A stretch of 64,000 bases of DNA from SAR86 cluster bacterium AG-422-E19 (GTDB lineage Bacteria; Pseudomonadota; Gammaproteobacteria; Magnimaribacterales; AG-339-G14), in contig QCMR01000001.1 of the NCBI GenBank assembly GCA_003213595.1, positions 90,015-154,014 on the forward strand, in the 5' to 3' direction. The notes beneath the pieces are model-generated. The model made no database searches. It was not told where the DNA came from and saw nothing but the letters and a program-made list of their open reading frames with translations. A program made the translations under genes and the position numbers. This document shows positions 53,281 through 62,847 of the stretch, one piece after another. The first letter of the stretch is position 1, and every line of letters starts with the position of its first letter.

Positions 53281-55406
53281 TTTATTCCTTCTTTGGTGAA
53301 ATTAACTTCAACTCTAGCATTGGCACCCTCTCCTTCATAGTTAAGAATGATTCCTTCACCAAATACATCGTGCGTTACCAAGTCACCCAAAGAAAACTCT
53401 TCGCCTTTAAACTCAGTACCACCAACAATTTTGGGGACGAAGCCTTTTGAACTTGGTGTTTCTGATGACATTCTTATCTCATACTTCAGCTCATCAGGAA
53501 TTTCTTTTAAGAATCTAGATATCGGACTGAAACTTTCCATCCCATACATGTTTCTTACTTCTGCATAGGTTAAATAAAGTCTTTCCATTGCTCTAGTGAT
53601 ACCAACGTAACAGAGCCTTCTTTCTTCTGCCAATTGCCTTGGGTCTTCTAAAGATCTTTTGTGAGGGAATAAACCTTCTTCGCATCCAGTCATAAATACC
53701 AGTGGGAATTCTAAACCCTTAGCTGAATGGAGAGTCATCATTTGTATTGCATCTTCGTCAATATCCGCTTGATTTTCGCCTGCATCTAAAGAAGCCTGGT
53801 CAAGAAATATCTCCAATTCGTTTCTATCGTCATCAGCGTCTTCACCTATGGGATTGAAACCAGATGCTGCAGAAACAAGTTCCTCTAAATTCTCTTTTCT
53901 TGATCTGCCTTTTTCCCCAGGTTCTTTTGCGTGAAAATCTTTCAAACCAGTTATGTTGATAATTTCATCAAAAATTTCTCCAAGACCTTTGTTTTCAGTA
54001 TCAGTTTTTAGCTGAGAAACTGTTTCGATGAAATGAGATAAGGCTCTAGAAGATTTCTTTAAATTGTCTTTAGAAATAGATTCTGCTGCTTTCCATAAGG
54101 ATATGTTTTCAGCTCTGGCATGCTCTCGTACGCTGTCTAAGGTTTTTGCACCAATGCCTCTTGTAGGTACATTTACTATTCGCTCAAAAGCTGCGTCATT
54201 ATCAAAATCTACGAGTAATTTTGAGTAACTCAGGGCGTTTTTAATCTCCATTCTTTCATAGAACCTTACGCCGCCATAAATTCTATAGGGCAACTCAGAC
54301 CGCAAAATACTATCCTCCAAAACACGGGATTGGGCATTTGATCTGTACAAAATTGCTACGTCATTAAGAGACCTTCCCTCGTCGATCCAGTTTTTTATGA
54401 TGTCGACAATAAAACTTGCCTCGTCTCTTTCGTTGAATGCGCGGTAAATTTTTAAAGGCTCGCCTTCTTTGTTCTCCGACCAAAGTTTTTTGCCTAATCT
54501 TTCGGGATTATTTGCAATAACTGCATTAGCAGAGGAAAGAATATTTTTTGTGGATCTATAGTTTTGCTCGAGCTTAATAGTTTTCACTTTCTTAAAATCT
54601 TTTTGAAACCTTTTGATGTTTGCACTTTTTGCCCCTCTCCAGCTGTAAATTGATTGATCATCATCTCCAACAACTGTCATAAAACTTTTTTTACCTAAGA
54701 GTTTTTTTAATAAAAGATATTGAATTTCATTGGTATCTTGAAATTCATCAACCAAAATATGTTCAAACCTATTCTGATAGTGCTCTAAAATTGCTTTGTT
54801 ATTGGATAGCAGTTCGAAAGACCTTAAAAGGATTTCAGCAAAGTCAACCAATCCCTCTTGGTCACAAACTTTTTGGTACTCATTCATGATGTCGACCATT
54901 TTTTCTTCAACAAAAGAAGCACTAGACTTTATTTTTGCTTTTCTTCTGCCTTCTTCTTTTTGATTGTTAATAAACCATTGTGCCTGTGAGGGCTGCCAGG
55001 TTGCATCATCTAATTCTAGAGATTTTATGACTCTCTTTATCACTCTATTCTGATCTTCCGAATCTAAAATAGAAAAGCTTTTTGGCAAGCCAGCTTCTTC
55101 CCAATGTCTTCTTAACATCCTATGAAATAAAGAGTGAAAAGTGCCACACCACATCTGATTAAGTTGTTCGCCAAGAATGTTTTCTATTCGGCCTCTCATT
55201 TCTTTTGCTGCTTTATTGGTGAAAGTAACAGTTAATAAAGACATGGGATTTAGGTTGTGAACCTTACACAACCAAGCAACCTTATGCGTGATAACTCGGG
55301 TTTTTCCTGAGCCAGCTCCTGCAAGAATCAAAGAAAACTGAGATTCGTCTGATACGGCTTCTCTCTGAGGAGAATTTAGATCATCCAATATATAAGATAC
55401 ATCCAT
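53241..55406 (-). CDS. uvrD: DNA helicase II UvrD
   Basis: 721 residues, SF1A helicase in nucleotide excision and mismatch repair. Helicase motifs: LNSPQREAV (Q), AGAGSGKTRVIT (I), TFTNKAAKEM (Ia), VDEFQDTN (II), VVGDDDQSIYSWRGA (III), LEQNYRST (IV), MTLHSAKGLEFPLVF (V) and RRLCYVGITRAMERLYL (VI). The C-terminal tudor-like end (GIKWLVLSFANLKKV) is complete. Overlaps the dctP start by 40 bp. Confidence 0.97.
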   Translation of the reverse strand: MDVSYILDDLNSPQREAVSDESQFSLILAGAGSGKTRVITHKVAWLCKVHNLNPMSLLTVTFTNKAAKEMRGRIENILGEQLNQMWCGTFHSLFHRMLRRHWEEAGLPKSFSILDSEDQNRVIKRVIKSLELDDATWQPSQAQWFINNQKEEGRRKAKIKSSASFVEEKMVDIMNEYQKVCDQEGLVDFAEILLRSFELLSNNKAILEHYQNRFEHILVDEFQDTNEIQYLLLKKLLGKKSFMTVVGDDDQSIYSWRGAKSANIKRFQKDFKKVKTIKLEQNYRSTKNILSSANAVIANNPERLGKKLWSENKEGEPLKIYRAFNERDEASFIVDIIKNWIDEGRSLNDVAILYRSNAQSRVLEDSILRSELPYRIYGGVRFYERMEIKNALSYSKLLVDFDNDAAFERIVNVPTRGIGAKTLDSVREHARAENISLWKAAESISKDNLKKSSRALSHFIETVSQLKTDTENKGLGEIFDEIINITGLKDFHAKEPGEKGRSRKENLEELVSAASGFNPIGEDADDDRNELEIFLDQASLDAGENQADIDEDAIQMMTLHSAKGLEFPLVFMTGCEEGLFPHKRSLEDPRQLAEERRLCYVGITRAMERLYLTYAEVRNMYGMESFSPISRFLKEIPDELKYEIRMSSETPSSKGFVPKIVGGTEFKGEEFSLGDLVTHDVFGEGIILNYEGEGANARVEVNFTKEGIKWLVLSFANLKKV

Positions 55407-55453
55407 ATATTTTTATTTTAAGCTAAAGTAGATTCTTTATATTAATAACATTT

Positions 55454-56038
55454 ATGAAAGATTTTGAAAATTCTTTGGATACGATGCTTGAAAAAGCTTT
55501 TTTGACCATATCTAACGGAGTTGATGATGCTAAAAGTTACTTTCATACCCCAACTGTATGTACTTTTGAAGGGCAAGATATATCAGCAAGAACAGTTGTC
55601 CTCAGGGATTTTAATGAACAAGAAAGAGTTTTGAGGTTTCATACCGATCAAAGATCACCAAAAATATCTCAGATTAAAGAAAACAACAAAGCTACGGTTC
55701 ATGCTTATGATCAAGAAGAAAAAGTTCAAATTAGATTAAAAGGAAATATTGAAGTTCATCATCAAGATTCCATAACTGAAAAGGCATGGGAAGATACTAG
55801 AGAAATGTCCAAAGAATGTTACTCAGTAAAAGACTCTCCTAGCAAAAAGATAGACAATCCTGTTGAGTTTGATATTGATAAAAGCAAAATTGATAGAGAA
55901 ATGGGTTATGAGAATTTTGCCGTTAATCTCTTTACTTTCCACTGCCTTGAAATCTTATATTTAAAAAGAGCAGGTCACAGAAGAGCAATCTTCGAATGGC
56001 AAAATAATGATATGAAAAAGAACTGGTTGATACCTTAA
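55454..56038 (+). CDS. PNPOx-like flavoprotein (pyridoxamine oxidase family)
   Basis: 194 residues, split-barrel fold: SYFHTPTVCTFEGQDISART, VVLRDFNEQERVLRFHTDQR, SPKISQIKENNKATVHAYDQ and RAGHRRAIFEW. Resembles the Alr4036/PNPOx_2 group. The FMN-binding residues of PdxH are partly conserved, but the active-site C-terminus differs, so pyridoxal-phosphate synthesis is not assured. Shares TTAA with the SMR gene at its stop. Confidence 0.75.
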   Translation: MKDFENSLDTMLEKAFLTISNGVDDAKSYFHTPTVCTFEGQDISARTVVLRDFNEQERVLRFHTDQRSPKISQIKENNKATVHAYDQEEKVQIRLKGNIEVHHQDSITEKAWEDTREMSKECYSVKDSPSKKIDNPVEFDIDKSKIDREMGYENFAVNLFTFHCLEILYLKRAGHRRAIFEWQNNDMKKNWLIP

Positions 56039-56361
56039 TTTACGGTATTAGCTAAAACTAAAATAACGCCAGTTACGATCAAAAGAATTCCAAAAGAAAC
56101 CAGCAAAGATGGAAACTCTTGATATTTGATTGCTCCCAAAATTGCTATTAAAACAATTCCTACTCCAGACCAAATTGCATAAGCAACTGAAACCGAAATA
56201 TGTTGAAAAGTTAAAGATAAAAAATAGAAACTTGCAGCATAGCTAAAGACAACAACAAGGTTAGGAATCATTTTTGTGAAGCCTTCTGTATCTCTTAAAA
56301 AAAGAGTGCCAACAACTTCTAAAATGATTGCTAAAAAGAGAAAGGCGTAAGGCAAAACCAT
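56035..56361 (-). CDS. SMR-family small multidrug-resistance transporter
   Basis: 108 residues, four membrane helices. The essential proton/substrate Glu15 lies in FLAIILEVVGTLFL; VAYAIWSGVGIVLIAILG is the helix-3 signature. It probably exports cationic compounds or guanidinium-type metabolites; EmrE versus Gdx specificity cannot be decided. Convergent with the PNPOx-like gene. Confidence 0.92.
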   Translation of the reverse strand: MVLPYAFLFLAIILEVVGTLFLRDTEGFTKMIPNLVVVFSYAASFYFLSLTFQHISVSVAYAIWSGVGIVLIAILGAIKYQEFPSLLVSFGILLIVTGVILVLANTVN

Positions 56362-56452
56362 AATTCTTTTGTATGATTGTAATCAAAAAATTAAAAACTA
56401 TCTCGGAAAGTTAAGCTATTCAATTTTTTATATTTCAAGTTAAAATTAACCC

Positions 56453-57211
56453 ATGAGTAAACATAAAGCTTTGGACATGTTCGGCAGGTCTGGGAATCCT
56501 ACATTGAGTGATGCGACTTTTGCTGATTTTGAAAACGTAGATCAAAAAACCATGACTTTACAGGGTACTGTTAACAAGGTGGGTATTCTTTTAGCTCTTG
56601 TAGTTTTAAGTGCCGCCTATACTTGGAATGTTTATTTTGTAACTGGCAGTCCTGGAGCATTGATGCCAATTGGACTTTTCGGGGGTATGATTTTTGCTCT
56701 TATTACCATTTTCAAAAAAAACTGGGCGATGTATACCGCACCCATTTATGCCATATTGGAAGGTCTCTTTTTAGGTGGAATTTCCGCCATTTTTGAAAGT
56801 CAGTATCCAGGAATTGTGATTCAAGCAACTGGCCTAACTTTTGGCACTTTGGCTTCTTTATTGGTACTTTATAAAACAGGAGTTATAAAGCCTACAGAGA
56901 ATTTCAGACTGATGGTAGTTTCAGCCACTATGGGGATTGCATTGCTCTATGTGGTTAGCTTCATTATGAGTATGTTTGGCACAGGTATCGGTTTTATTCA
57001 TGACAATGGTATTTTTGGTATTGGATTTAGCCTTTTTGTTGTGGGTATTGCGGCTTTGAATTTGGTTCTAGACTTTGACTTCATTGAAGAGGGATCTGAA
57101 AAAAATGCTCCAAAATATATGGAGTGGTTTGGTGCCTTTGCCTTAATGGTCACCCTGATTTGGCTTTACTTGGAAATGCTTAGACTGCTTGCAAAACTCA
57201 GAAGCAGATAG
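56453..57211 (+). CDS. Bax inhibitor-1/YccA family membrane protein (BaxI_1 type)
   Basis: 252 residues. Cytoplasmic N-terminus with SGNPTLSDATFADF and TMTLQGTVNKVGILLALVVL, then about seven membrane helices; VLDFDFIEEGSEKNAPKYMEWFGAFALM is characteristic of the BaxI_1 (PF12811) group (parts: VLDFDFIEEG; APKYMEWFGA). BI-1 proteins act as calcium leak channels or in membrane-protein quality control. A small membrane-protein gene follows directly. Confidence 0.9.
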   Translation: MSKHKALDMFGRSGNPTLSDATFADFENVDQKTMTLQGTVNKVGILLALVVLSAAYTWNVYFVTGSPGALMPIGLFGGMIFALITIFKKNWAMYTAPIYAILEGLFLGGISAIFESQYPGIVIQATGLTFGTLASLLVLYKTGVIKPTENFRLMVVSATMGIALLYVVSFIMSMFGTGIGFIHDNGIFGIGFSLFVVGIAALNLVLDFDFIEEGSEKNAPKYMEWFGAFALMVTLIWLYLEMLRLLAKLRSR

Positions 57212-57212
57212 C

Positions 57213-57422
57213 GTGTCTCTGACCAATATCTTTTTTTTACTTCTAACGATTGTCTCACTTGCAGTATTTTTTTTATTTGGCCGCTATAGAGCATCGGAAA
57301 AGCAACTAAATAGAGAAGATCGGATTGATTGGTCCAACAGAAGATATGATTTTCTAAAATACTTTCTGCTTATTCTTTTTTTGGCGATAGGTATAGCGTT
57401 TTTGATCAGAACTTTCGCCTAG
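57213..57422 (+). CDS. Small hypothetical membrane protein
   Basis: 69 residues from a GTG one base after the previous stop; an earlier TTG (57189) would overlap the Bax-inhibitor gene. Two hydrophobic helices (IFFLLLTIVSLAVFFLFG; YFLLILFLAIGIAFLI) flank a charged loop (RYRASEKQLNREDRIDW). No family recognised. nadB follows 10 bp later. Confidence 0.6.
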   Translation: MSLTNIFFLLLTIVSLAVFFLFGRYRASEKQLNREDRIDWSNRRYDFLKYFLLILFLAIGIAFLIRTFA

Positions 57423-57432
57423 AATAATTTTA

Positions 57433-59001
57433 ATGATTGATACCGAAGTTTTAATAATTGGTGGGGGTGCTGCTGGGTTAACTGCAGCAATTGAGCTTAG
57501 TCAGAAACATAAAGTATCTGTCATTTCAAAAGAAACCATTGTTGATAGCTCTACTTGGTATGCCCAAGGAGGAATAGCTGCAGTGATGGGAGAAAAAGAT
57601 ACGGTCGAAGAACATATTGCTGATACCTTGGAGGTTGGAGATGGAATTTGTGATAAGGATGCTGTTGCCCACTGCGTAAAAAATAGTAAATCAGCAATTG
57701 ATTGGCTTATTGAGATGGGCGTCAACTTCACAATGACGCAAGATGGGGAAAAATTACACCTCACTCAAGAAGGCGGACATTCAAAAAGACGTGTTGCACA
57801 TTCTAAAGATACTACTGGAAAAGAAGTATCAAATTCTTTAATAGCTAGAGCAAGAAAAATAAAAAATATAACAATTTATGAAAATCATCTTGCCGTTGAT
57901 TTGATAACAGGCAATCGGTCTTGTCTGGGAGCTTACGTATTCGATAAGAAAAAAGAAGAAGTCGTAACTTTCAAATCAAGTGCAACAATTCTGGCATCTG
58001 GAGGAGCGAGTAAGGTTTATTTATATACTAGCAATCCAGATGGAACTAGTGGTGATGGTATGGCGCTAGCTTGGCGAGCAGGCTGCAAATTATCCAATAT
58101 GGAATTTAACCAGTTTCATCCAACTTGTCTTTATCATCCAGAAGCAAAATCTTTTTTAATTAGTGAAGCTTTAAGAGGTGAAGGTGCTTACTTACTCAAT
58201 CATGAAAACGAAAGATTCATGAAAAAGTATCACAAAAAAAATGAATTAGCTCCAAGAGATGTGGTGGCTAGATCCATTGACGAAGAAATGAAAAAAACAG
58301 GTAAAGACTTTATGTTTCTAGATATTAGCCATAAGCCAAAAAATATGATTCTAAAATCATTTCCTGCAATTCATAAAAAATGTTTGAGTTATGGATTTGA
58401 TATCACAAAAGACAAAATACCCATTGTGCCAGCAGCTCACTACTCATGTGGCGGTGTTAAGACGGGCTTGTCAGGAGAGACAAATGTAAAGAATCTCTAT
58501 GCTATTGGAGAAACAGCGTGCACTGGGCTGCATGGTGCCAACAGAATGGCAAGCAACTCTCTATTAGAATGTGTTGTGTTTGCAAAATCTGCAGCTTCGC
58601 ACATCGACAAGAATTTTAATGTAAATAAGAAAAAACTTAAGGACTGGGATTCCTCAAAAGTCATCAGATCAGGAGAGAATGTTCTTATCTCTCATAATTG
58701 GGATGAAACGAGAAGATTGATGTGGGACTACGTTGGTGTAGTTAGATCAAATGATCGGTTGTTAAAAGCGAAAGAAAAAATAAAAATCATTCAAAATGAA
58801 GTAGAGAGTTTTTACAAAAACTTTGAGTTGAATTCAGATTTTATTGAGTTGAGAAATTTGGTTCTAGTTGCGAGGCTGATTATCGAAAGCGCTATTTTGA
58901 GAAAAGAAAGCAGAGGTCTACACTACAACATAGATTTCCCAGATAAAATCAGAAGCGCTTCTTCTTCAGTAATTTCAAAGAAAGAACTTAAAGTTGCTTA
59001 A
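57433..59001 (+). CDS. nadB: L-aspartate oxidase NadB
   Basis: First step of de novo NAD synthesis: aspartate to iminoaspartate. 522 residues: FAD-binding IIGGGAAGLTAAIEL, STWYAQGGIAAVMGE, the active-site region EGGHSKRRVAHSKDTTGKE, FHPTCLYHP, PAAHYSCGGVKT and GANRMASNSLLECVVF. nadA and nadC are not in the window. The 3' end overlaps the CBS gene by 14 bp. Confidence 0.95.
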   Translation: MIDTEVLIIGGGAAGLTAAIELSQKHKVSVISKETIVDSSTWYAQGGIAAVMGEKDTVEEHIADTLEVGDGICDKDAVAHCVKNSKSAIDWLIEMGVNFTMTQDGEKLHLTQEGGHSKRRVAHSKDTTGKEVSNSLIARARKIKNITIYENHLAVDLITGNRSCLGAYVFDKKKEEVVTFKSSATILASGGASKVYLYTSNPDGTSGDGMALAWRAGCKLSNMEFNQFHPTCLYHPEAKSFLISEALRGEGAYLLNHENERFMKKYHKKNELAPRDVVARSIDEEMKKTGKDFMFLDISHKPKNMILKSFPAIHKKCLSYGFDITKDKIPIVPAAHYSCGGVKTGLSGETNVKNLYAIGETACTGLHGANRMASNSLLECVVFAKSAASHIDKNFNVNKKKLKDWDSSKVIRSGENVLISHNWDETRRLMWDYVGVVRSNDRLLKAKEKIKIIQNEVESFYKNFELNSDFIELRNLVLVARLIIESAILRKESRGLHYNIDFPDKIRSASSSVISKKELKVA

Positions 59002-59386
59002 TTAAGTCTCGCATAGAAAGAACTCCAACAAGTTTTTCTTTGTCCATAACCGCAAGGTGGCGAATCTGATTTTCCATCATCAGATCTAGAGCATCAAGTT
59101 TTGTACATTGCGGTGTCACGCTAATGATATTTTTAGACATTATTTCTTTGACCTCGTTATTTAAGGCTTCTTTTCCTTTTCTGGAAATAAGCTCGATGAC
59201 ATCTCTTTCTGTAACGATCCCCTCAAGGTCTTGTGGGTCATTTGTGTCTGAACAATATACCAATAAAGCGCCAATCCTATTTTTGTCCATTATTCTGCAT
59301 GCCTCGTCAATAGAAGAGTTTCTGGCAACAGCAAATATGTCCCAATATCTTTGGTTTAAAAGCAACGATTCTATGTTTTCAGACAT
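58988..59386 (-). CDS. CBS-domain protein
   Basis: 132 residues made of a CBS pair: SIDEACRIMDKNRIGALLVY...GIVTERDVIEL and TKLDALDLMMENQIRHLAVM...GVLSMRDLI. CBS pairs bind adenine nucleotides and tune partner enzymes or channels; no fused partner is present. It overlaps the end of nadB, and a role in NAD or adenylate sensing is only a thought. Confidence 0.88.
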   Translation of the reverse strand: MSENIESLLLNQRYWDIFAVARNSSIDEACRIMDKNRIGALLVYCSDTNDPQDLEGIVTERDVIELISRKGKEALNNEVKEIMSKNIISVTPQCTKLDALDLMMENQIRHLAVMDKEKLVGVLSMRDLIKQL

Positions 59387-59447
59387 TAAGTGAGATGATT
59401 TATGGAGTTTTTTGTTTATAATACTTCAAATCTTAGGAGATTTAAAA

Positions 59448-59831
59448 ATGATATTTAAAAAAGGAATTAAATTATTGTCTCTGTATATTCTTTTCTTGGG
59501 ATTAAGTTCTCTTGTTTATGCAGATAAAGGCTTTATTACTGTCGACGGGAAAAACATCGAAATGGATGTTGAAAGACAATATCAAGCACCTGCAAGCTAT
59601 CCAAGAAAAGCTTTGAGACTTGCTAAAGAAGGTTACGTAATCGTTGAATTTGATGTCAGCGCTGATGGCGATGTCATAGATCCTTTTGTTTTAGAAGGAG
59701 AACCTGCCGGACTTTTTGATAGAGCAGCAATGAAATCTATTAGAAAGTGGATTTACCAGCCGCCAATATATGAAGGCGTGCCTGTTCAAGTAAATGATGT
59801 GCAAGTTAAATTATCTTTTCGAGTTCAATAA
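59448..59831 (+). CDS. Secreted stand-alone TonB C-terminal domain protein
   Basis: 127 residues from ATG 59448 (GGAG 8 nt before). A cleavable signal (LYILFLGLSSLVYA) is followed by a TonB C-terminal domain: YQAPASYPRKALRLAKEGYV, EPAGLFDRAAMKSIRKWIYQ. There is no membrane anchor or proline-rich spacer, so it should be free in the periplasm and cannot by itself transmit force. It closely resembles the C-terminal domain of the TonB at 34.3 kb. Possible roles: regulating TonB-receptor contacts or cell-wall binding. Confidence 0.8.
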   Translation: MIFKKGIKLLSLYILFLGLSSLVYADKGFITVDGKNIEMDVERQYQAPASYPRKALRLAKEGYVIVEFDVSADGDVIDPFVLEGEPAGLFDRAAMKSIRKWIYQPPIYEGVPVQVNDVQVKLSFRVQ

Positions 59832-59853
59832 GATCTTAAATTTTTGCGCGTAA

Positions 59854-62847
59854 ATGCGTATCAGAACAGTATTAATTGGAATAGGCCTAGCAGGAAACTT
59901 ACTGCTGGCCCTTTCCTTGTTTTTTCTATTCAACTACAGGGATACCACACAGAAAAGTTTTGCCAATGAGTCTCTGGTTTCAACGTACGAGGCTGCATGG
60001 TTTCAGACCCTCGAAACTTCAATTGATGCGATTTCTGCCTGGCTTCCAGTAACTGGAGAAAGAGGTAATTATTGGGATCCTGAGAACCCCATTTACCCTG
60101 AAGAAGAATTTTCCTCTCCTGATGACTCTTATGCCAACCCATTGATTCAATTCATTACGGATAAAAACATTGGGGAAGCAGGATATCTCCTGGATCTGAT
60201 GTTTGAATTTGATTTGGATGAAGGGAATTTAAGTTTTATTAAAGCTTATTATCCAAATGGACAAAGATTTTATTGTTCTAGTGCGCTGGACTTATCTGGA
60301 ATCGATGCGTGTAGTCCCCAAGCCAAAAATGAATACGATGATAATCTTGATGAATTTCTCATTGATGCAGGCAAGAGGCCAAGAAGATTTTTACAAAAAA
60401 TCGTAGACTCATCTGGAGAAAAAATTTCTACCTTAAACCAGATGATGGCCTTCCCGATAAAGGCTTTTAGTAGAAATGCTGAAGCAATTATTGTCATGGG
60501 AATAGATGTAAGAAAATCTATGGAAACCTTTGGTGATGAATTTGAACTTGTTACTGCAGTTCAAACAGAAGAAGGAATCATTTCATTGGGTGACGATTAT
60601 GCGAGGTATGAGTCAGGCCTAGAGTTAGATGAAACCTCTAATTTTGGAATTACCAACATTAAAGGTCATGTTGATAAAGCAAATTTAAACTTAGAAGAAT
60701 TTGGTAATAGAACGTCTACACGAGATTCCGACCTAGGATCACTTATAACCCTTCTTCCATTGAGTTCATACCTTTCATCAGATAAAGCACAATTATTTAT
60801 TTTCAGAGATGAAAGCGAAAGTATCGCTCAAGAAAATGCGATCCTTAATTCAATCTACATAATCATTACAATAGTAATCTTCTTGGTGATAGCTTTAACT
60901 TCAGGGATTCTTGCTAATGTTTTTGGATCAGTAAATAAGGCAATTGAAGTTTTACAAGCTCTCACCAGTGGAGACTTATCTAAAACTATGCCTCAGAGAA
61001 GAGGTCTTTTGAGATCTGAGAATGATGAGGTTGGTGAGCTTGCAAAAGCTCTGGAAATTTATAGAGGCCATCTGAATGAGATGGAAAATATTAGAACTGA
61101 ACAAGCACGCAGAAGAAAAGAAAGAGATACTGCGATCATAGAAAAAATGAGCATTCTTGCTGATGAACTTGAGGGAGATTCAAGAACTTTGATTCTTAAC
61201 GATATTAATAAAATGCAAAATCTTGCTCAAGAAAGCTCACAAGATAAGGGGGAAGAAGCTTCGGTTGAATTAATGACAGTTGCGTTCACTAGAATGGCAG
61301 ACGAAGTACAAGTTCTCATAGATACAAGAACTAAAGAGATGGAAGAGTCTCGTGATGAAGCGCTGGAAGCTAATGAACAAAGAAGTAAATTCTTTGCCAA
61401 TATGAGTCACGAACTCAGAACGCCATTGAACGCAATTTTAGGATATGGCGAAATGCTTTACGAAGAATGTGAAGACTTAGGTTATGAAGATTTAATGCCT
61501 GATCTTAAGAAGATTACTACCTCTGGAACACATCTCTTGTCTCTGATTAATAATATTTTGGATCTTTCAAAAATAGAATCAGGGAAAATGGAACTTTTCA
61601 TAACCAGCTTTGAAATTGAAAAAGTGGTTGAAACTCTTCGAGATATAAATGCACCTCTGGCAGCGAAAAATGACAATGGTTTCAAAATAAATATTCAAGA
61701 AGCTATCGGGTCAATGTCTCAGGACGAAACGAAGCTTAGACAGTGTGTGACAAATTTCCTAAGCAATGCCTTTAAATTTACCAATAATGGCCTAGTTACC
61801 TTAGATGTTAGTGCTTTCATGAAAGATGAAGTTGAGATGATTGAATTCAAAGTAACTGATGATGGGGAGGGTATGAGCAAAGAAGGAGTAGCAAAAGTCT
61901 TCGAAGAGTATGAACAAGCTGAAAGGTCCACCTCGGCAACTCATGGTGGAACTGGTCTTGGTCTGCCTATAAGTAAAAGATTTGCTGAATTAATGGGTGG
62001 TGGCGTAACAGTATCCAGTGAAAAAGGAGTTGGTTCAGTATTTACGATCTTTATTCCTAGAATATGCGATGAATCTGAAGAACTTGAAAATGAAGAAATA
62101 TCTTCCTTAGAAGGTGAAAACCTATGTGTACTTATCGATGACGATATCGCAATGCATGACTTAATAAAAAGAACGGTAAAAAAAGCTGGGATGACATTGA
62201 TTGGCGCGACCAATGGTGAACAGGGTTTGAATATGATCAGAGAGTCAAAACCAAAACTCATTTTATTAGATGTCTTAATGCCTGGAAGAGATGGTTGGTC
62301 TATCTTAAAGGAGTGTAAATCCGATGAATCAATAAAAGATATTCCAGTGATAATGGTTTCACAAATGTCGCAAGAGACTTTGGCATTTTCCTTGGGAGCA
62401 GATGATTACCTCACTAAGCCAATTGATCGAGACAAATTCCTTAAGATGGTAACGAACTTACTTGGTAGCTCAACTAACAAAAGAATCTTAATTGTTGATG
62501 ATGATTCAAATACAAGAGATATTTTGGGTAGAGCCTTAAATGATGCCGGATACGAAGCCTTTTTAGCTAGAGATGGAAAAGAAGGACTAGAGAGTTTGGA
62601 TAAAAATCCTGCGCTTATTGTTCTAGATCTAGAAATGCCGCGCATGGATGGTTTTGAATTTTTAGAAAACTTTGTTGAGATGGATTTTGAAGATAGGCCT
62701 AATATTCTTGTTTATTCAGGGAAAGATTTATCTGAGGTACAAGAAGAACTTTTAAGAAAGAACGTTGCTGGGCTTGTTAAAAAGGATGAGGTATCCATTA
62801 ATCAACTTCCAGGAATGGTTACTAAACTTTTAGGAGCTAAGAACTAA
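59854..62847 (+). CDS. Hybrid sensor histidine kinase with two receiver domains
   Basis: 997 residues. N-terminal membrane helix (~7-27), a ~300-residue extracytoplasmic sensor without a recognised family, a second helix (~333-355), HAMP (~357-410), coiled coil, HisKA with His519 in FFANMSHELRTPLNAILG, HATPase (NFLSNAFKFTNNG, VTDDGEGMS, GGTGLGLPISKRF), then receiver 1 (Asp806 in ILLDVLMPGRDGW) and receiver 2 (Asp925 in IVLDLEMPRMDGFEF). No Hpt domain. It probably passes phosphate to the neighbouring CheY-like regulator or the GGDEF protein. Its stop shares CTAA with that regulator's stop. Confidence 0.92.
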   Translation: MRIRTVLIGIGLAGNLLLALSLFFLFNYRDTTQKSFANESLVSTYEAAWFQTLETSIDAISAWLPVTGERGNYWDPENPIYPEEEFSSPDDSYANPLIQFITDKNIGEAGYLLDLMFEFDLDEGNLSFIKAYYPNGQRFYCSSALDLSGIDACSPQAKNEYDDNLDEFLIDAGKRPRRFLQKIVDSSGEKISTLNQMMAFPIKAFSRNAEAIIVMGIDVRKSMETFGDEFELVTAVQTEEGIISLGDDYARYESGLELDETSNFGITNIKGHVDKANLNLEEFGNRTSTRDSDLGSLITLLPLSSYLSSDKAQLFIFRDESESIAQENAILNSIYIIITIVIFLVIALTSGILANVFGSVNKAIEVLQALTSGDLSKTMPQRRGLLRSENDEVGELAKALEIYRGHLNEMENIRTEQARRRKERDTAIIEKMSILADELEGDSRTLILNDINKMQNLAQESSQDKGEEASVELMTVAFTRMADEVQVLIDTRTKEMEESRDEALEANEQRSKFFANMSHELRTPLNAILGYGEMLYEECEDLGYEDLMPDLKKITTSGTHLLSLINNILDLSKIESGKMELFITSFEIEKVVETLRDINAPLAAKNDNGFKINIQEAIGSMSQDETKLRQCVTNFLSNAFKFTNNGLVTLDVSAFMKDEVEMIEFKVTDDGEGMSKEGVAKVFEEYEQAERSTSATHGGTGLGLPISKRFAELMGGGVTVSSEKGVGSVFTIFIPRICDESEELENEEISSLEGENLCVLIDDDIAMHDLIKRTVKKAGMTLIGATNGEQGLNMIRESKPKLILLDVLMPGRDGWSILKECKSDESIKDIPVIMVSQMSQETLAFSLGADDYLTKPIDRDKFLKMVTNLLGSSTNKRILIVDDDSNTRDILGRALNDAGYEAFLARDGKEGLESLDKNPALIVLDLEMPRMDGFEFLENFVEMDFEDRPNILVYSGKDLSEVQEELLRKNVAGLVKKDEVSINQLPGMVTKLLGAKN

